DNA of 64,000 nt from JBARKJ01 sp963698885 (lineage in GTDB: Bacteria; Nitrospirota; JACRHJ01), in assembly GCA_963698885.1 (NCBI GenBank), contig CAVOSJ010000004.1:124001-188000 (forward strand). The letters are read 5' to 3'. The notes below the pieces were generated by a model. It was not told the origin of the DNA and searched no databases. It was given only the letters and a program-made list of their open reading frames with translations. The translations under genes were made by a program, and so were the position numbers. Shown here piece after piece: positions 16,199-24,796 of this stretch; the stretch's first letter is position 1; every line of letters begins with the position of its first letter.

Positions 16199-18307
16199 TC
16201 ATTTCCCGAATATTTTCCTGTACGTCCCCTTCTGCCGGTTCTCCAGGCGCACTTCCTCCGTCCGGGTGCGGCCGCGGGCAACGATGGAGTTGTAAGAAGA
16301 GAGCGCCCACAGCGGGAAATACTTGCTGTACATGTGGTAGCGGAGGTAGAAGACCCTGGGGAAACCCGTCCCGGTGTAATCTTCCTCGTCCCAATACCCG
16401 TAGCTGTTCTGGGCGCCGAGGAGATATTCTATCCCGCGCTTGACTTCATGCGAGGCGGCCTCGCCCGCGGAGATAAGCCCTATCAACGCCCAGGAAGTCT
16501 GGGAGACCGTGGAGCGCCAGTCTTCGGCGTGCGGGTCGCGGTACGTGTCGCACGACTCGCCCCAGCCGCCGTCCTCGTGCTGGCGGCTCTTAAGCCACCT
16601 GACGGCCTTGCGGATGTATTCCTTGTCCATGTCTTCGCCGATCAGCTTAAGGCCGGCCAGTACGGACCACGTCCCGTAGATATAGTTCACGCCCCAGCGC
16701 CCGTACCATGAGCCGTCCTGCTCCTGTTCCCTGAGGACGAAATCGTGCGCCGCCTTTGCGGGGCCGTAGGAGAGGTCAAGCCCCATAAGACCCATTATCT
16801 CAAGCGCCCGGCCGGTAAGGTCGGACGTGGATGGGTCCAGGAGCGCGCCGTGGTCGGCGAATGGGATATGGTTGAATATCAGCTTGTTGTTGTCCTTGTC
16901 GAACGCGCCCCAGCCGCCGTCGCTGCACTGCATTTTTATGAGCCACTCGAAGGCGGCGGTGATGCGGCGGAGCTTCTTTTCCTCCTCGAAGGTCTTTACC
17001 TTCAGGAGCGCGAGGAGCACCATCGACGTGTCGTCGTTATCGGGGTAGAACTCGTTCTCGAACTGGAAATACCAGCCGCCCGGGTCGGCGTCCGGAACCT
17101 TCACCTTCCAGTCCCCCCTGGTGGAGGTCTGCTTTCGGAAGAGCCAGTCCGCCGCATGGCGGAAGCTCCCGTGGTCCGCTGGGAGGCCAGACTCAAAAAG
17201 CGCGTTCATGGCGATGGGCGTGTCCCAGACCGGCGAGGCGCAGGGCTGGAGGTACATCGACTCCCCGTCTTCCAGTTCCACCTCCAGGTCCTCGATGGAT
17301 TTAAATGCCTGTTCGAGCAAGGGGTCACCGTCCGGGTGGCCGATCAGCTTCAGCGCCACCACGGAATTGGCCATCGCCGGGTATATGCCGCCAAGTCCCC
17401 CCTCGCCCTTCATCCGCTCCGCCATCCATTTATACGCTTCAGTGAAGCCCTTCGCCCGGAGGGCCTTGTTGGCGTGCTTCTCATAGAACCGGAGGAAGCC
17501 GTCCAGCGTGATGAATATGTTCTTCCAGGTAAGAAACTTTTCCTCTTTGATGAAACGCGGGTCTCTCTCTCTGCATTTCTCCCAGTCGTCTTCGCGCTGG
17601 AATAGCTCGGAGAGGCCAAGCTCGGGCGGGAGCTCGTAGACAGGCTTCTTGTCGAATATCAAAAGGAGCGGGACAATGACCGTCCTGGACCAGTAGGACA
17701 CCTCGTAGATATTGAAATAGAACCAGGTCGGCAGGAGCATTATCTCCACCGGCATGCAGGGTACCCCGTCCCAGGGGTACTGCCCGAACATTGCCAGCGT
17801 TATCTTCGTGAAAACGTTCGCGTGGATCAGCCCGCCGCGTTTCAGGACGTTCTCACGCGCCAGCGCCATGAACGGCTCGTCGGGCGAGACTCCCGCGAGC
17901 TTTAACGCGAAATACGTCTTTATGGTTGCGGACAGGTCGGAGGGGCCGCCCCTGTAGATATACCAGCCGCCGTCCTCCATCTGTATGGACTTCAGATAAT
18001 TGGCTATCCGCTCTTCCTTCGCCTCGTCCACGCGGCCAAGCAAGCGGCGGAACATGAGGTATTCGGCAGGTATAGTGGCATCGGCCTCGAGCTGGTCCAC
18101 CCAGAACCCCTCGACAGGGTCCTGGACGCCAAGAAGATACCTCATAGCCTTATCTACCGCGCCTTCGACCTCTGTCTGAGAGATCCTGCCGCCGGTCCCG
18201 TTCAGATAAGACCTCCTGGCTATCCTTTCGTCCATACCTTCCCCGTCCCCCTTACGATAATTCCTCATATTTTTTAAACAGTTGGATTCGTCCATGAAAC
18301 TGGACAA
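16199..18307 (-). CDS. shc: Squalene-hopene cyclase
   Basis: Cyclises squalene to hopene/hopanol at the membrane. The 702-residue protein shows the protonating DxDD motif as DNDDTS (residues 423-426) and several QW repeats, for example QEQDGSWYGRWG and HEDGGWGES. The motif is followed by Ser instead of the common Ala. Starts at 18307 (TTG), 18295 (ATG) or an internal ATG preceded by a purine-rich GGGGA stretch are all possible, so the N terminus is uncertain. It sits between hpnH (32-bp gap) and hpnG. Confidence 0.93.
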   Translation of the reverse strand: MSSFMDESNCLKNMRNYRKGDGEGMDERIARRSYLNGTGGRISQTEVEGAVDKAMRYLLGVQDPVEGFWVDQLEADATIPAEYLMFRRLLGRVDEAKEERIANYLKSIQMEDGGWYIYRGGPSDLSATIKTYFALKLAGVSPDEPFMALARENVLKRGGLIHANVFTKITLAMFGQYPWDGVPCMPVEIMLLPTWFYFNIYEVSYWSRTVIVPLLLIFDKKPVYELPPELGLSELFQREDDWEKCRERDPRFIKEEKFLTWKNIFITLDGFLRFYEKHANKALRAKGFTEAYKWMAERMKGEGGLGGIYPAMANSVVALKLIGHPDGDPLLEQAFKSIEDLEVELEDGESMYLQPCASPVWDTPIAMNALFESGLPADHGSFRHAADWLFRKQTSTRGDWKVKVPDADPGGWYFQFENEFYPDNDDTSMVLLALLKVKTFEEEKKLRRITAAFEWLIKMQCSDGGWGAFDKDNNKLIFNHIPFADHGALLDPSTSDLTGRALEIMGLMGLDLSYGPAKAAHDFVLREQEQDGSWYGRWGVNYIYGTWSVLAGLKLIGEDMDKEYIRKAVRWLKSRQHEDGGWGESCDTYRDPHAEDWRSTVSQTSWALIGLISAGEAASHEVKRGIEYLLGAQNSYGYWDEEDYTGTGFPRVFYLRYHMYSKYFPLWALSSYNSIVARGRTRTEEVRLENRQKGTYRKIFGK

Positions 18308-18339
18308 CCGTTCAAATTATACTTCTTGATACCCTTATG

Positions 18340-19338
18340 TCAAGTGAAGTTCCACTTGACAAGCTCCACAACGTCCTTGAAACTTTTACCTACTTCCTCC
18401 ACCGCCGTCGGCTCGACTCCGCAGTGCATCATGCAGTCGCGGCAGCGCGGGTCTTTCCTCTCCACGAATTTATCCCACTGCGTGTCCTCGATAAGCTCGC
18501 GAAATGTCTTGTAATGACGGTCGGTTATGAGATAGCAGGGACCCTTCCAGCCCTGGGGGCCCACAGTAACGCTGCCCCAGGGGGTGCATTTCAAGTTCCG
18601 CTCGCCGGCCAGGAACCGCATGTAAAGCGGAGTATTGACGAAGCGGTATTTCCCGGCCATCTTGAACACGGTCTTGAACTTCTCCCAGCTCTCTTCCCGC
18701 GCCAGGAATATGTCATTCTCTACCGCGTCATAGGAGAAGCCCGGCGTGACCAGGAACCCGTCCACACCGAGGGCCGTGAGCCTTTTGAAAAGCTCCTCGA
18801 TCTCCTTTACGTCCGACTCTTTGTAGAGCGTGGTATTTACAATCAGGCGATGGCCCCTGGCCTTGGCGTCGGAGATAGCCTTGGTCTGGATGTCGAATAT
18901 CCCTTTGCGGCCCCGCGTCATCTCCTGCGTCTTTTCCAGGCCGTCTATGGATATTGTAAACGTCAGGTACGGAGACGGGGTGAACTTATCCAGCGAGTCC
19001 GAGAGCCTGAGCGCGTTCGTGCAGAACTGGACATGTCTTTTTATGGCTATCAGCTCTTTCACGAGCGGCCCGATCTCCGGGTATATAAGCGGCTCTCCGC
19101 CGCAGATGGAGACCACCGGCGCGCCGCACTCCTTTGCCGCGTCTATGCACTGCTTCAGGGTCATCATGTCCTGGAGGGTGTCTTTATACTCCCTTATCCT
19201 CCCGCAGCCAATGCAGGCGAGGTTGCATAGATGGAGCGGCTCCAGCATCATCACAAGCGGGAATTTTTTTACCCCCTTGATTTTGTTTTTGATAATGTAC
19301 TTCGTCATTGAGACGTTCAACTGCACGGGGTGACGCAT
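18340..19338 (-). CDS. hpnH: Radical SAM protein HpnH (adenosylhopane synthase)
   Basis: A 332-residue radical SAM enzyme with the cluster motif CNLACIGC (Cys38, 42, 45) and the SAM-binding GGEPL shortly after. HpnH adds the 5'-deoxyadenosyl radical to diploptene to form adenosylhopane. C-terminal cysteines (CRDCMMHCG) are of the SPASM-like sort seen in HpnH. With shc and hpnG it makes the core of extended-hopanoid synthesis. Confidence 0.9.
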   Translation of the reverse strand: MRHPVQLNVSMTKYIIKNKIKGVKKFPLVMMLEPLHLCNLACIGCGRIREYKDTLQDMMTLKQCIDAAKECGAPVVSICGGEPLIYPEIGPLVKELIAIKRHVQFCTNALRLSDSLDKFTPSPYLTFTISIDGLEKTQEMTRGRKGIFDIQTKAISDAKARGHRLIVNTTLYKESDVKEIEELFKRLTALGVDGFLVTPGFSYDAVENDIFLAREESWEKFKTVFKMAGKYRFVNTPLYMRFLAGERNLKCTPWGSVTVGPQGWKGPCYLITDRHYKTFRELIEDTQWDKFVERKDPRCRDCMMHCGVEPTAVEEVGKSFKDVVELVKWNFT

Positions 19339-19371
19339 TAATAACTACCTCCTGCTGATAATAAACGGCTG

Positions 19372-20001
19372 TTACTCGCCCCCGCCGCCCGGGGCAACCA
19401 TTGACTCGGATTCTTCCTTGTTCTGCAACTTCTTCAGCAGTTCCGCGTAAGACGAAGACCTGATTATCTTATTGAACTGGATCCGGTAGTTGTTCACCAG
19501 GGAGACGTTCTCGATGACGATATCGTACACCCACCATTGCCCGTTCTTCATCATCATCTGGTAATTGACGGGAATCTCCTCGTGCCGTTTCGTGATTATC
19601 CTGGAGTCCACCGTAGCATGGTCGCCGTCTATCTTTTCGCTGTTATAGACGACTTTTTCGTTGGTGTACCCCTCTATCCTGTTAATGTAGGAACGCTCCA
19701 GGAGGTCGGAGAAAAGTTTCACGAACTGGTCCTGCTCCTTTGGAGTCCGCTGACGCCAGAAGGTCGCCAGGGAACGCTTCGCCATCTCCCTGTAATCGAA
19801 GACGGTCTCGGCCGTGGCCATTATCTTAGCCCTTCTCTGCGCTTCGTGGGCGGGGCCTTTCAGCTTCGGGTCTTTCAATATATCGATCACCCTGTCCGCA
19901 GCATTCTTCACCCTCTCCGTCGGCGCCCCGGCGAACGCGCTTCCTGCAAACGCCATTATAAACATGGCAGATAAAACCGCCAGATAAATTTTCATTTTCA
20001 T
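19372..20001 (-). CDS. MlaC/HpnM-like periplasmic lipid-binding protein
   Basis: A 209-residue Ttg2D/MlaC family protein with a signal peptide ending AGSAFA. Features typical of the family include FDYREMAKRSLATFWR and DIVIENVSLVNNYRIQF. MlaC shuttles lipids across the periplasm between outer-membrane and inner-membrane parts of the Mla system, and HpnM is the homologue named in hopanoid clusters. Both readings fit here, since it lies between tolC/mla genes and hpnH. The start overlaps the tolC-like stop by 4 bp (ATGA). The tail ends in a glycine run. Confidence 0.85.
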   Translation of the reverse strand: MKMKIYLAVLSAMFIMAFAGSAFAGAPTERVKNAADRVIDILKDPKLKGPAHEAQRRAKIMATAETVFDYREMAKRSLATFWRQRTPKEQDQFVKLFSDLLERSYINRIEGYTNEKVVYNSEKIDGDHATVDSRIITKRHEEIPVNYQMMMKNGQWWVYDIVIENVSLVNNYRIQFNKIIRSSSYAELLKKLQNKEESESMVAPGGGGE

Positions 20002-21449
20002 TTCTGCTCTCCTTTCATATCCTTCTCCATTTTCTCCATTGACTTCATCGGGTCCTGGTCCACGGTATATGGCACTTCGGAGGCGTCTTTGCCGGTCGCG
20101 TGGTCCAGGTTCGCGACTGCCATCCGTTGATTAAATATAGCACGGAAGTAATCGGCGCGCAGCCTCCCGTAAGCGCTCACGGAGTCCGCGATGTCCCTGG
20201 CCTCGCCGACGCCAAGGTCGAAATTGGAAAGGGACGCCACTACCCATTGTTTCGACTTCGCGTACGCGCCGTTAAGCGACTTTATTTCACTGTCGGCCTC
20301 CACCAGTTGAAGGTATGCGTCCTTCACCTGGAAGGGCACACCGCCCATGGCGTAAAGCTGCTTCATCTGGAGCTTCATGTATTCCGCTTTGGCCTCGGCC
20401 ACCCGCCCGCTCCTGATACCGAAGTCCAGCCCCCACTTAAACCCTACCACCGCGCCGCCGTATGCATGGTTGAACTCGTCCGTGATATAGGGGTTGTTCA
20501 AATGGTCCCTGTTCGTGGCGCCCGCGAGGGAATAAAGGCCCGCCACAAATACCTGCGGGAAGTAGTCCGCATATTCCGCCTTTATCAGGGACTCCTTCGC
20601 CGCCAGTCCTTCCTTCAGTTGAAGAAACTCAAGCCGTTCCTTCATAGCCATATTCTTATAGAAGTCGTAGTCCTCTAAATTTACCTGGGCCGGCTCCAGG
20701 AACTCGTCCTTTATATCTATGTCCTTGTCCATATTATTGGTGAGGAGCTGAAGGCCGAAGTACGCCTTGTTTATTCCCTGGTCCGCCATCGCCGTATATT
20801 TTTCCAGTTCGCCCTGGTACGTCTGGAGTTTGTAAAGGTCCACCTGGTCCACGTTCGGCGCGCCCGCGTTGAGCTGGCGGTTGACCTTGTCCGTGGACTT
20901 GTCCAACTGCTCCTTTATGTCGGTTAGGAGGCCTTTCAGCTCCCGCCCGAGGAGCAGGCCGTAGTACGCCTCCTTCACCTGCAATGCGACCTCGGTGGCC
21001 TTTAGCCTTGCCCCGGCCTCGTACGCCTTCACGGCGTGGCCCGCGGCGTCCCGGTAAGATTGTATTTTTCCGAATGTATAGATAGGCTGGATGAGGACGA
21101 CGTCGGCATTGCCGAACACGCCGTCATATGAGGGCTTATTTATGTTGGTGGTGCTCTCGGGGTTGCCGAATCTGCCTTCAAGGAGCCTGGCGCGCGGGGA
21201 TAGGCTCCCGTATGCGGTTAAATCAATTGTGGCGAACCGGGAGGCGTCGGCCTGCTTCTTCTTGTCGCGGTAAACTTCAGCATCGAGTTCCGATTCCTTT
21301 ATCTCGGCGTTCACCTTGACCGCAAGCCTTATTGCGTCGTCTAAGGAAAGTACCGTTTTTTCCTTCGAGAATGCGGCAGGTATTGATGTACAAAGGACGA
21401 GCGCCACGGCGACCGTGGACAACAGAACTTTAGAAAGCCCGTTATGCAT
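19998..21449 (-). CDS. TolC-family outer membrane channel protein
   Basis: About 483 residues with a signal peptide and two copies of the long-helix outer membrane efflux repeat (for example LSLDDAIRLAVKVNAEIKES, then the second half beginning near YDFYKNMAMKERLEFL). TolC-family trimers form a tunnel through the outer membrane. I choose the ATG at 21449 because GGGGG lies ~7 nt upstream; a start at 21470 is in frame. The position between mlaD and mlaC suggests it may serve lipid or hopanoid export instead of the OmpC-MlaA complex, as no mlaA is present. This last point is inference. Confidence 0.85.
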   Translation of the reverse strand: MHNGLSKVLLSTVAVALVLCTSIPAAFSKEKTVLSLDDAIRLAVKVNAEIKESELDAEVYRDKKKQADASRFATIDLTAYGSLSPRARLLEGRFGNPESTTNINKPSYDGVFGNADVVLIQPIYTFGKIQSYRDAAGHAVKAYEAGARLKATEVALQVKEAYYGLLLGRELKGLLTDIKEQLDKSTDKVNRQLNAGAPNVDQVDLYKLQTYQGELEKYTAMADQGINKAYFGLQLLTNNMDKDIDIKDEFLEPAQVNLEDYDFYKNMAMKERLEFLQLKEGLAAKESLIKAEYADYFPQVFVAGLYSLAGATNRDHLNNPYITDEFNHAYGGAVVGFKWGLDFGIRSGRVAEAKAEYMKLQMKQLYAMGGVPFQVKDAYLQLVEADSEIKSLNGAYAKSKQWVVASLSNFDLGVGEARDIADSVSAYGRLRADYFRAIFNQRMAVANLDHATGKDASEVPYTVDQDPMKSMEKMEKDMKGEQK

Positions 21450-21479
21450 TGAAACCCCCTTTCGATGCAACCGCTAACT

Positions 21480-21920
21480 CTATACTTTTCCGAATATGTA
21501 ATTTGCTATAAGGCTCTCGAAATCTATCGCCGACTCCGTCTCATGGAGCGCCCCCCCGGCCGCCATCATCTTGTCTGAGCCTCCGGGAGAAAGAGAGACG
21601 TATTTCTCGCCGATAAGCCCCTTCGTTTTTATGGAAGCGATGGAGTCGTCGGATATCTTCACGTTTTGCTTCATCCTCATGACAACCAGCGCCTGGTAGT
21701 CTTTGAGCGTTATAGTCGTCACCCTGCCCACCTCGACCCCGGCGATCTCCACGGTGGCGCCCGCCTTAAGCCCTCCGATATTGCTGAACTCCGCCTGAAT
21801 ATTGTAGCCGGTGTTGCCTATGACCTCCAGCTTCCCAAGCTTTATGGAAAGAAATGCCAGCGCGGCAAGGCCCACAAGGACGAAAATCCCCACCAACATC
21901 TCTACTCTGTCCCTTCTCAT
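21480..21920 (-). CDS. mlaD: MlaD-like MCE-domain protein
   Basis: A 146-residue inner-membrane protein: one N-terminal membrane helix (VGIFVLVGLAALAFLSI) and one MCE domain with GGLKAGATVEIAGVEVGRV. MlaD forms a hexameric ring on the periplasmic side of the MlaFE transporter. Length equals that of single-MCE MlaD proteins. The start overlaps mlaF by 4 bp (ATGA), with GAGGGAAGG as Shine-Dalgarno sequence. Confidence 0.9.
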   Translation of the reverse strand: MRRDRVEMLVGIFVLVGLAALAFLSIKLGKLEVIGNTGYNIQAEFSNIGGLKAGATVEIAGVEVGRVTTITLKDYQALVVMRMKQNVKISDDSIASIKTKGLIGEKYVSLSPGGSDKMMAAGGALHETESAIDFESLIANYIFGKV

Positions 21921-22669
21921 GCCTTCCCTCCGGCTGAAACCTCTTCAGATATGCCCCGCACGAACCGCATCACCTCGGGGACCTGGGAATTTTTTATCTC
22001 TTCCGCCGTGCCTATCTGCGCCATCACGCCGCCTGAGAGCATCCCAACCTTGTCCGCGACTTCGAATATCTCCGGTATTTCATGGCTTACGATAATCGCC
22101 GTGAAGCCGTAGGTCTTCTTGCTCCATAGAATGAGCTTATGCACCGAGTCCACGAGTATCGGGTCAAGACCCGTCGTCGGCTCATCGAAAAGCACGATCT
22201 CCGGCCGCGTCACGAGCACCCGCGCAAATGCCGCCCGCTTCCTCATTCCGCCGGAGACCTCTTCCGGATATTTATGGCCCATGCCGGAGAGTCCCACCTT
22301 ATCAAGCTCTTCCTCTGCGCGCGCCTTTATCTCGCCCGCCTTCAGCTTCGTCTTCTCCCGAAGCGGAAAGGCGACGTTGTCGTAAATAGTCATCGAATCG
22401 AATAACGCCCCGCTCTGGAAGAGATAGCCGAAACGGTCCCGCATCTTATAAAGCGAGGGGCCTTTAAGATCCCGGAGGGAGGCGCCGTCGATTAAAATGT
22501 CTCCCGAATCCGCGGCCAAAAGGCGCATTATAACCTTCAGAAGGACGCTCTTGCCCTGGCCGCTCCCTCCGATGACGGCGAATATCTCGCCCTTATCGAC
22601 GGTGAAAGACACGCCTTTCAGGACCTGCTGAGAGCCGAAGGATTTTTTTAAATTTTTAACTTCTATCAA
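21917..22669 (-). CDS. mlaF: MlaF-like ABC ATPase
   Basis: A 250-residue ATPase of the Mla/Mkl type. Walker A is GGSGQGKS, the signature is VSGGMRKRAAFARVL and Walker B is VLFDEPTTGLD. VSGGMRKR is characteristic of the MlaF subfamily. The start is TTG with GGTGAT before it. It powers lipid transfer through MlaE. Confidence 0.92.
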   Translation of the reverse strand: MIEVKNLKKSFGSQQVLKGVSFTVDKGEIFAVIGGSGQGKSVLLKVIMRLLAADSGDILIDGASLRDLKGPSLYKMRDRFGYLFQSGALFDSMTIYDNVAFPLREKTKLKAGEIKARAEEELDKVGLSGMGHKYPEEVSGGMRKRAAFARVLVTRPEIVLFDEPTTGLDPILVDSVHKLILWSKKTYGFTAIIVSHEIPEIFEVADKVGMLSGGVMAQIGTAEEIKNSQVPEVMRFVRGISEEVSAGGKA

Positions 22670-22684
22670 GAAATCACCGTCTGA

Positions 22685-23479
22685 CTAAAAATTCAGCATC
22701 ACCGAGTTCAGGAAGTAATCCCACACCAGCACAAGCGTGGACGCCATTACTACGGCGGACGTGGTGGCGCGGCTTACGCCTTCCGCCCCGTGCCCGGTTT
22801 TATAACCCTTATAGCAGGACACCCAGGTCATGATGACGCCGAAAGAGAGACTTTTTATCATGCCGTCCGTGATATCCCTTAAATCGACAAAGTCCTGGAT
22901 GCCCGAGAAATACGTCCCGGGAGAGACCGACAGGAGCTTTACGCCGATTAAATACCCGCCGTAAATTGCGACTACGTTGAAAATCGCGCCCAGAAGCGGG
23001 AACGATATCAGCGCCGCGAGCAGGTTGGGCACCATCAGGTACCGAAAGGGCGAGAGCGACATCGCTTCCAGCGCATCCACCTGCTCGGTAATGCGCATGA
23101 TGCCTATCTCCGCCGACAGCGCGGAACCTGCGCGCCCAATTATCATCAGCGCCGCGAGCACCGGCCCCAGCTCCCGGATAACCGAGAGCGCTATCGCCGG
23201 ACCGAGATACGCCTCCGCGCCGAACTTCTGTAGTGTGTAGTATATCTGGAGGCCCAGTATCATGCCGGTGAAAGCGCCGGTCAGGACGATGAGCGCAGTG
23301 CTCTTTGCCCCCATGAACGCTATCTGGCGGACCACCCTTTTCAGTTTCAGCGGCGGCAGGAACGTCCAATAGAGCGTCGTGGCCAGGAAGAGGAACATAT
23401 CCCCTATCTCCTGGACGAGGCCAATGACAGCCGCCCCGATCTGTCTCGGAACCTCTAGTATGTAACCCGTTATACTCAA
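22685..23479 (-). CDS. mlaE: MlaE-like ABC permease
   Basis: Integral membrane permease (five to six hydrophobic segments) with family motifs GAFTGMILGLQ, SVIRELGPVLAALMIIGRAGSA (given as two joined motifs) and TEQVDALEAM. The frame is open up to a TTG at 23515, but that TTG is itself the -35 box of a good promoter, so I prefer the TTG at 23479, 7 nt after the -10 box, giving ~264 residues. First gene of the mla-tolC-hpn cluster. Confidence 0.88.
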   Translation of the reverse strand: MSITGYILEVPRQIGAAVIGLVQEIGDMFLFLATTLYWTFLPPLKLKRVVRQIAFMGAKSTALIVLTGAFTGMILGLQIYYTLQKFGAEAYLGPAIALSVIRELGPVLAALMIIGRAGSALSAEIGIMRITEQVDALEAMSLSPFRYLMVPNLLAALISFPLLGAIFNVVAIYGGYLIGVKLLSVSPGTYFSGIQDFVDLRDITDGMIKSLSFGVIMTWVSCYKGYKTGHGAEGVSRATTSAVVMASTLVLVWDYFLNSVMLNF

Positions 23480-23486
23480 GCCTTGA

Positions 23487-23515
23487 ATAATAATAGCACA
23501 TACACTTAATGGCAA
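23487..23515 (-). promoter_or_regulatory. Promoter of the mla-hpn cluster, leaderless
   Basis: Minus strand TTGCCA (23515-23510), a 17-nt spacer and TATTAT (23492-23487), each 5 of 6 matches. The TTG start of mlaE begins 7 nt downstream of the -10 box. Confidence 0.55.
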
Positions 23516-23526
23516 GCTTTTTTTAA

Positions 23527-23567
23527 CTTACCTTCTTTGCGGGAAAAGAAAGTAATGAAAGAAAAGC
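23527..23567. repeat. Degenerate copy of a REP-like palindrome
   Basis: ACCTTCTTTGCGGGAAAAG followed by AAAGTAATGAAAGAAAAG resembles the perfect palindrome at 56072-56101 and its downstream flank. It lies between the divergent mlaE and lptF promoters. Confidence 0.45.
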
Positions 23568-23579
23568 TGGACTTAGAAA

Positions 23580-23608
23580 TTGACATACAGGAGCAGTTCC
23601 TATAGAAT
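23580..23608 (+). promoter_or_regulatory. Promoter of lptF-lptG, leaderless
   Basis: TTGACA (23580-23585), a 17-nt spacer and TAGAAT (23603-23608). The expected +1 near 23615 is 2-4 nt before the GTG at 23618, which has no Shine-Dalgarno sequence. Confidence 0.65.
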
Positions 23609-23617
23609 TTGTGCCTT

Positions 23618-24796
23618 GTGAAGATAATAGACCGCTATATAATAAAGGAACTGATCCCGCCTTTCCTGCTGGGCCTCCTGCTGTTCACTTTCGTGCTCCT
23701 GCTGAATAGAATTTTCAAGCTGACGGAGCTTATAGTGACCAAGGGGGTGCCCTTTACAGAGGTTCTAAGGCTCGTCTCTTACATAATGCCCTCGTTCCTC
23801 ACCCTCACCATACCAATGTCACTCCTGCTCGGTGCGCTGGTGGCTTTCGGAAGGCTGTCCACGGACAGCGAGATAGTAGCCCTGAAGGCTACCGGGTTTT
23901 CGCTTTACAGGCTTATGGCGCCGGTCATTGCCTTCAGCGTGATTGCCGCTCTGGTGACGGCGTACTTCTCGCTCTACCTTGGCCCTCAGAAGGCCAGGAA
24001 TTTCAAGAGAGACGTCTTCCTGCTCGCCCGGACGCATGCGTTCGCAGGGATAGAGGAAGGGGTGTTCAACGATACTTTCAAGAACCTGGTAATCTACGCC
24101 AGAAAGGTACCGGCGCCCAACGAGATGAATGGGGTATTCATCTCGGACGAGAGGGACCCGAACGACCCTTATGTCATAATAGCCAACCGCGGGGCACTTG
24201 ATATAGACCTGTCCACAGGATTGGCATATCTTCACCTTAATAACGGCAGCATCCACAGGAAAGTAAACAAGTCCGGCTCCTATCAGGAGATAAACTTCGA
24301 CAACAACACGCTGTCCATAGACCTCTACCAGAAGCTCATGGGGGACTCCGAGGCAAACAAAAGGGAAAAGCGGGAGATGTCGATGAACGAGCTCAGGAAG
24401 ATGGCGAGCCAGACGGCAGGGACCGGAAAGGAAGGGTATGCTCTCATGACAGAGTATTACAAGCGCTTCACCGTTCCCTTAGCCTGCATAATATTCGGAT
24501 TTTTAGGTCCCCCCCTGGGCATGTTTTCGCGGCGTTCCGGGAAGTCGTCGGGCGTTACAGTCGCTCTTGTTATCTTCACGCTCTATTACCTTATGATGAA
24601 AGGCGGGGAGAACATGGCCGCCGCCGGCAATTTCCCGCCCCTGCTCGCCGCGCTCCTGCCAAATGCCGTAATAGCATTGCTGGCGGCCTATTTAGTCGTG
24701 TCCGCGAGCAATGAGAAAAATGTTGGACTCCAGGAGCTTAAGAACTTCTACGGCACGCTCGCAAGAGCGGCGGCTTTCAGGAGGAAGAACGGATGA
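23618..24796 (+). CDS. lptF: LPS export permease LptF
   Basis: About 392 residues of the YjgP/YjgQ family: membrane helices at both ends with a periplasmic beta-jellyroll between. IDRYIIKELIPPFLLG opens the protein, and the C-terminal helices include GFLGPPLGMFSRRSGKSSG. LptF with LptG and LptB extracts LPS from the inner membrane. A TTG at 23609 is in frame but lies upstream of the predicted transcript start, so I chose GTG 23618, which gives the family start MKIIDRY. Confidence 0.9.
   Translation: MKIIDRYIIKELIPPFLLGLLLFTFVLLLNRIFKLTELIVTKGVPFTEVLRLVSYIMPSFLTLTIPMSLLLGALVAFGRLSTDSEIVALKATGFSLYRLMAPVIAFSVIAALVTAYFSLYLGPQKARNFKRDVFLLARTHAFAGIEEGVFNDTFKNLVIYARKVPAPNEMNGVFISDERDPNDPYVIIANRGALDIDLSTGLAYLHLNNGSIHRKVNKSGSYQEINFDNNTLSIDLYQKLMGDSEANKREKREMSMNELRKMASQTAGTGKEGYALMTEYYKRFTVPLACIIFGFLGPPLGMFSRRSGKSSGVTVALVIFTLYYLMMKGGENMAAAGNFPPLLAALLPNAVIALLAAYLVVSASNEKNVGLQELKNFYGTLARAAAFRRKNG

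Noticed and set aside
16745..17605. Long 286-codon plus-strand frame opposite shc
   Set aside because: It mirrors the codon bias of shc, has no start signal and no recognisable motif. Similar long antisense frames occur opposite gpmI (1978-2703), proA (6493-7380) and the portal (45069-45935).
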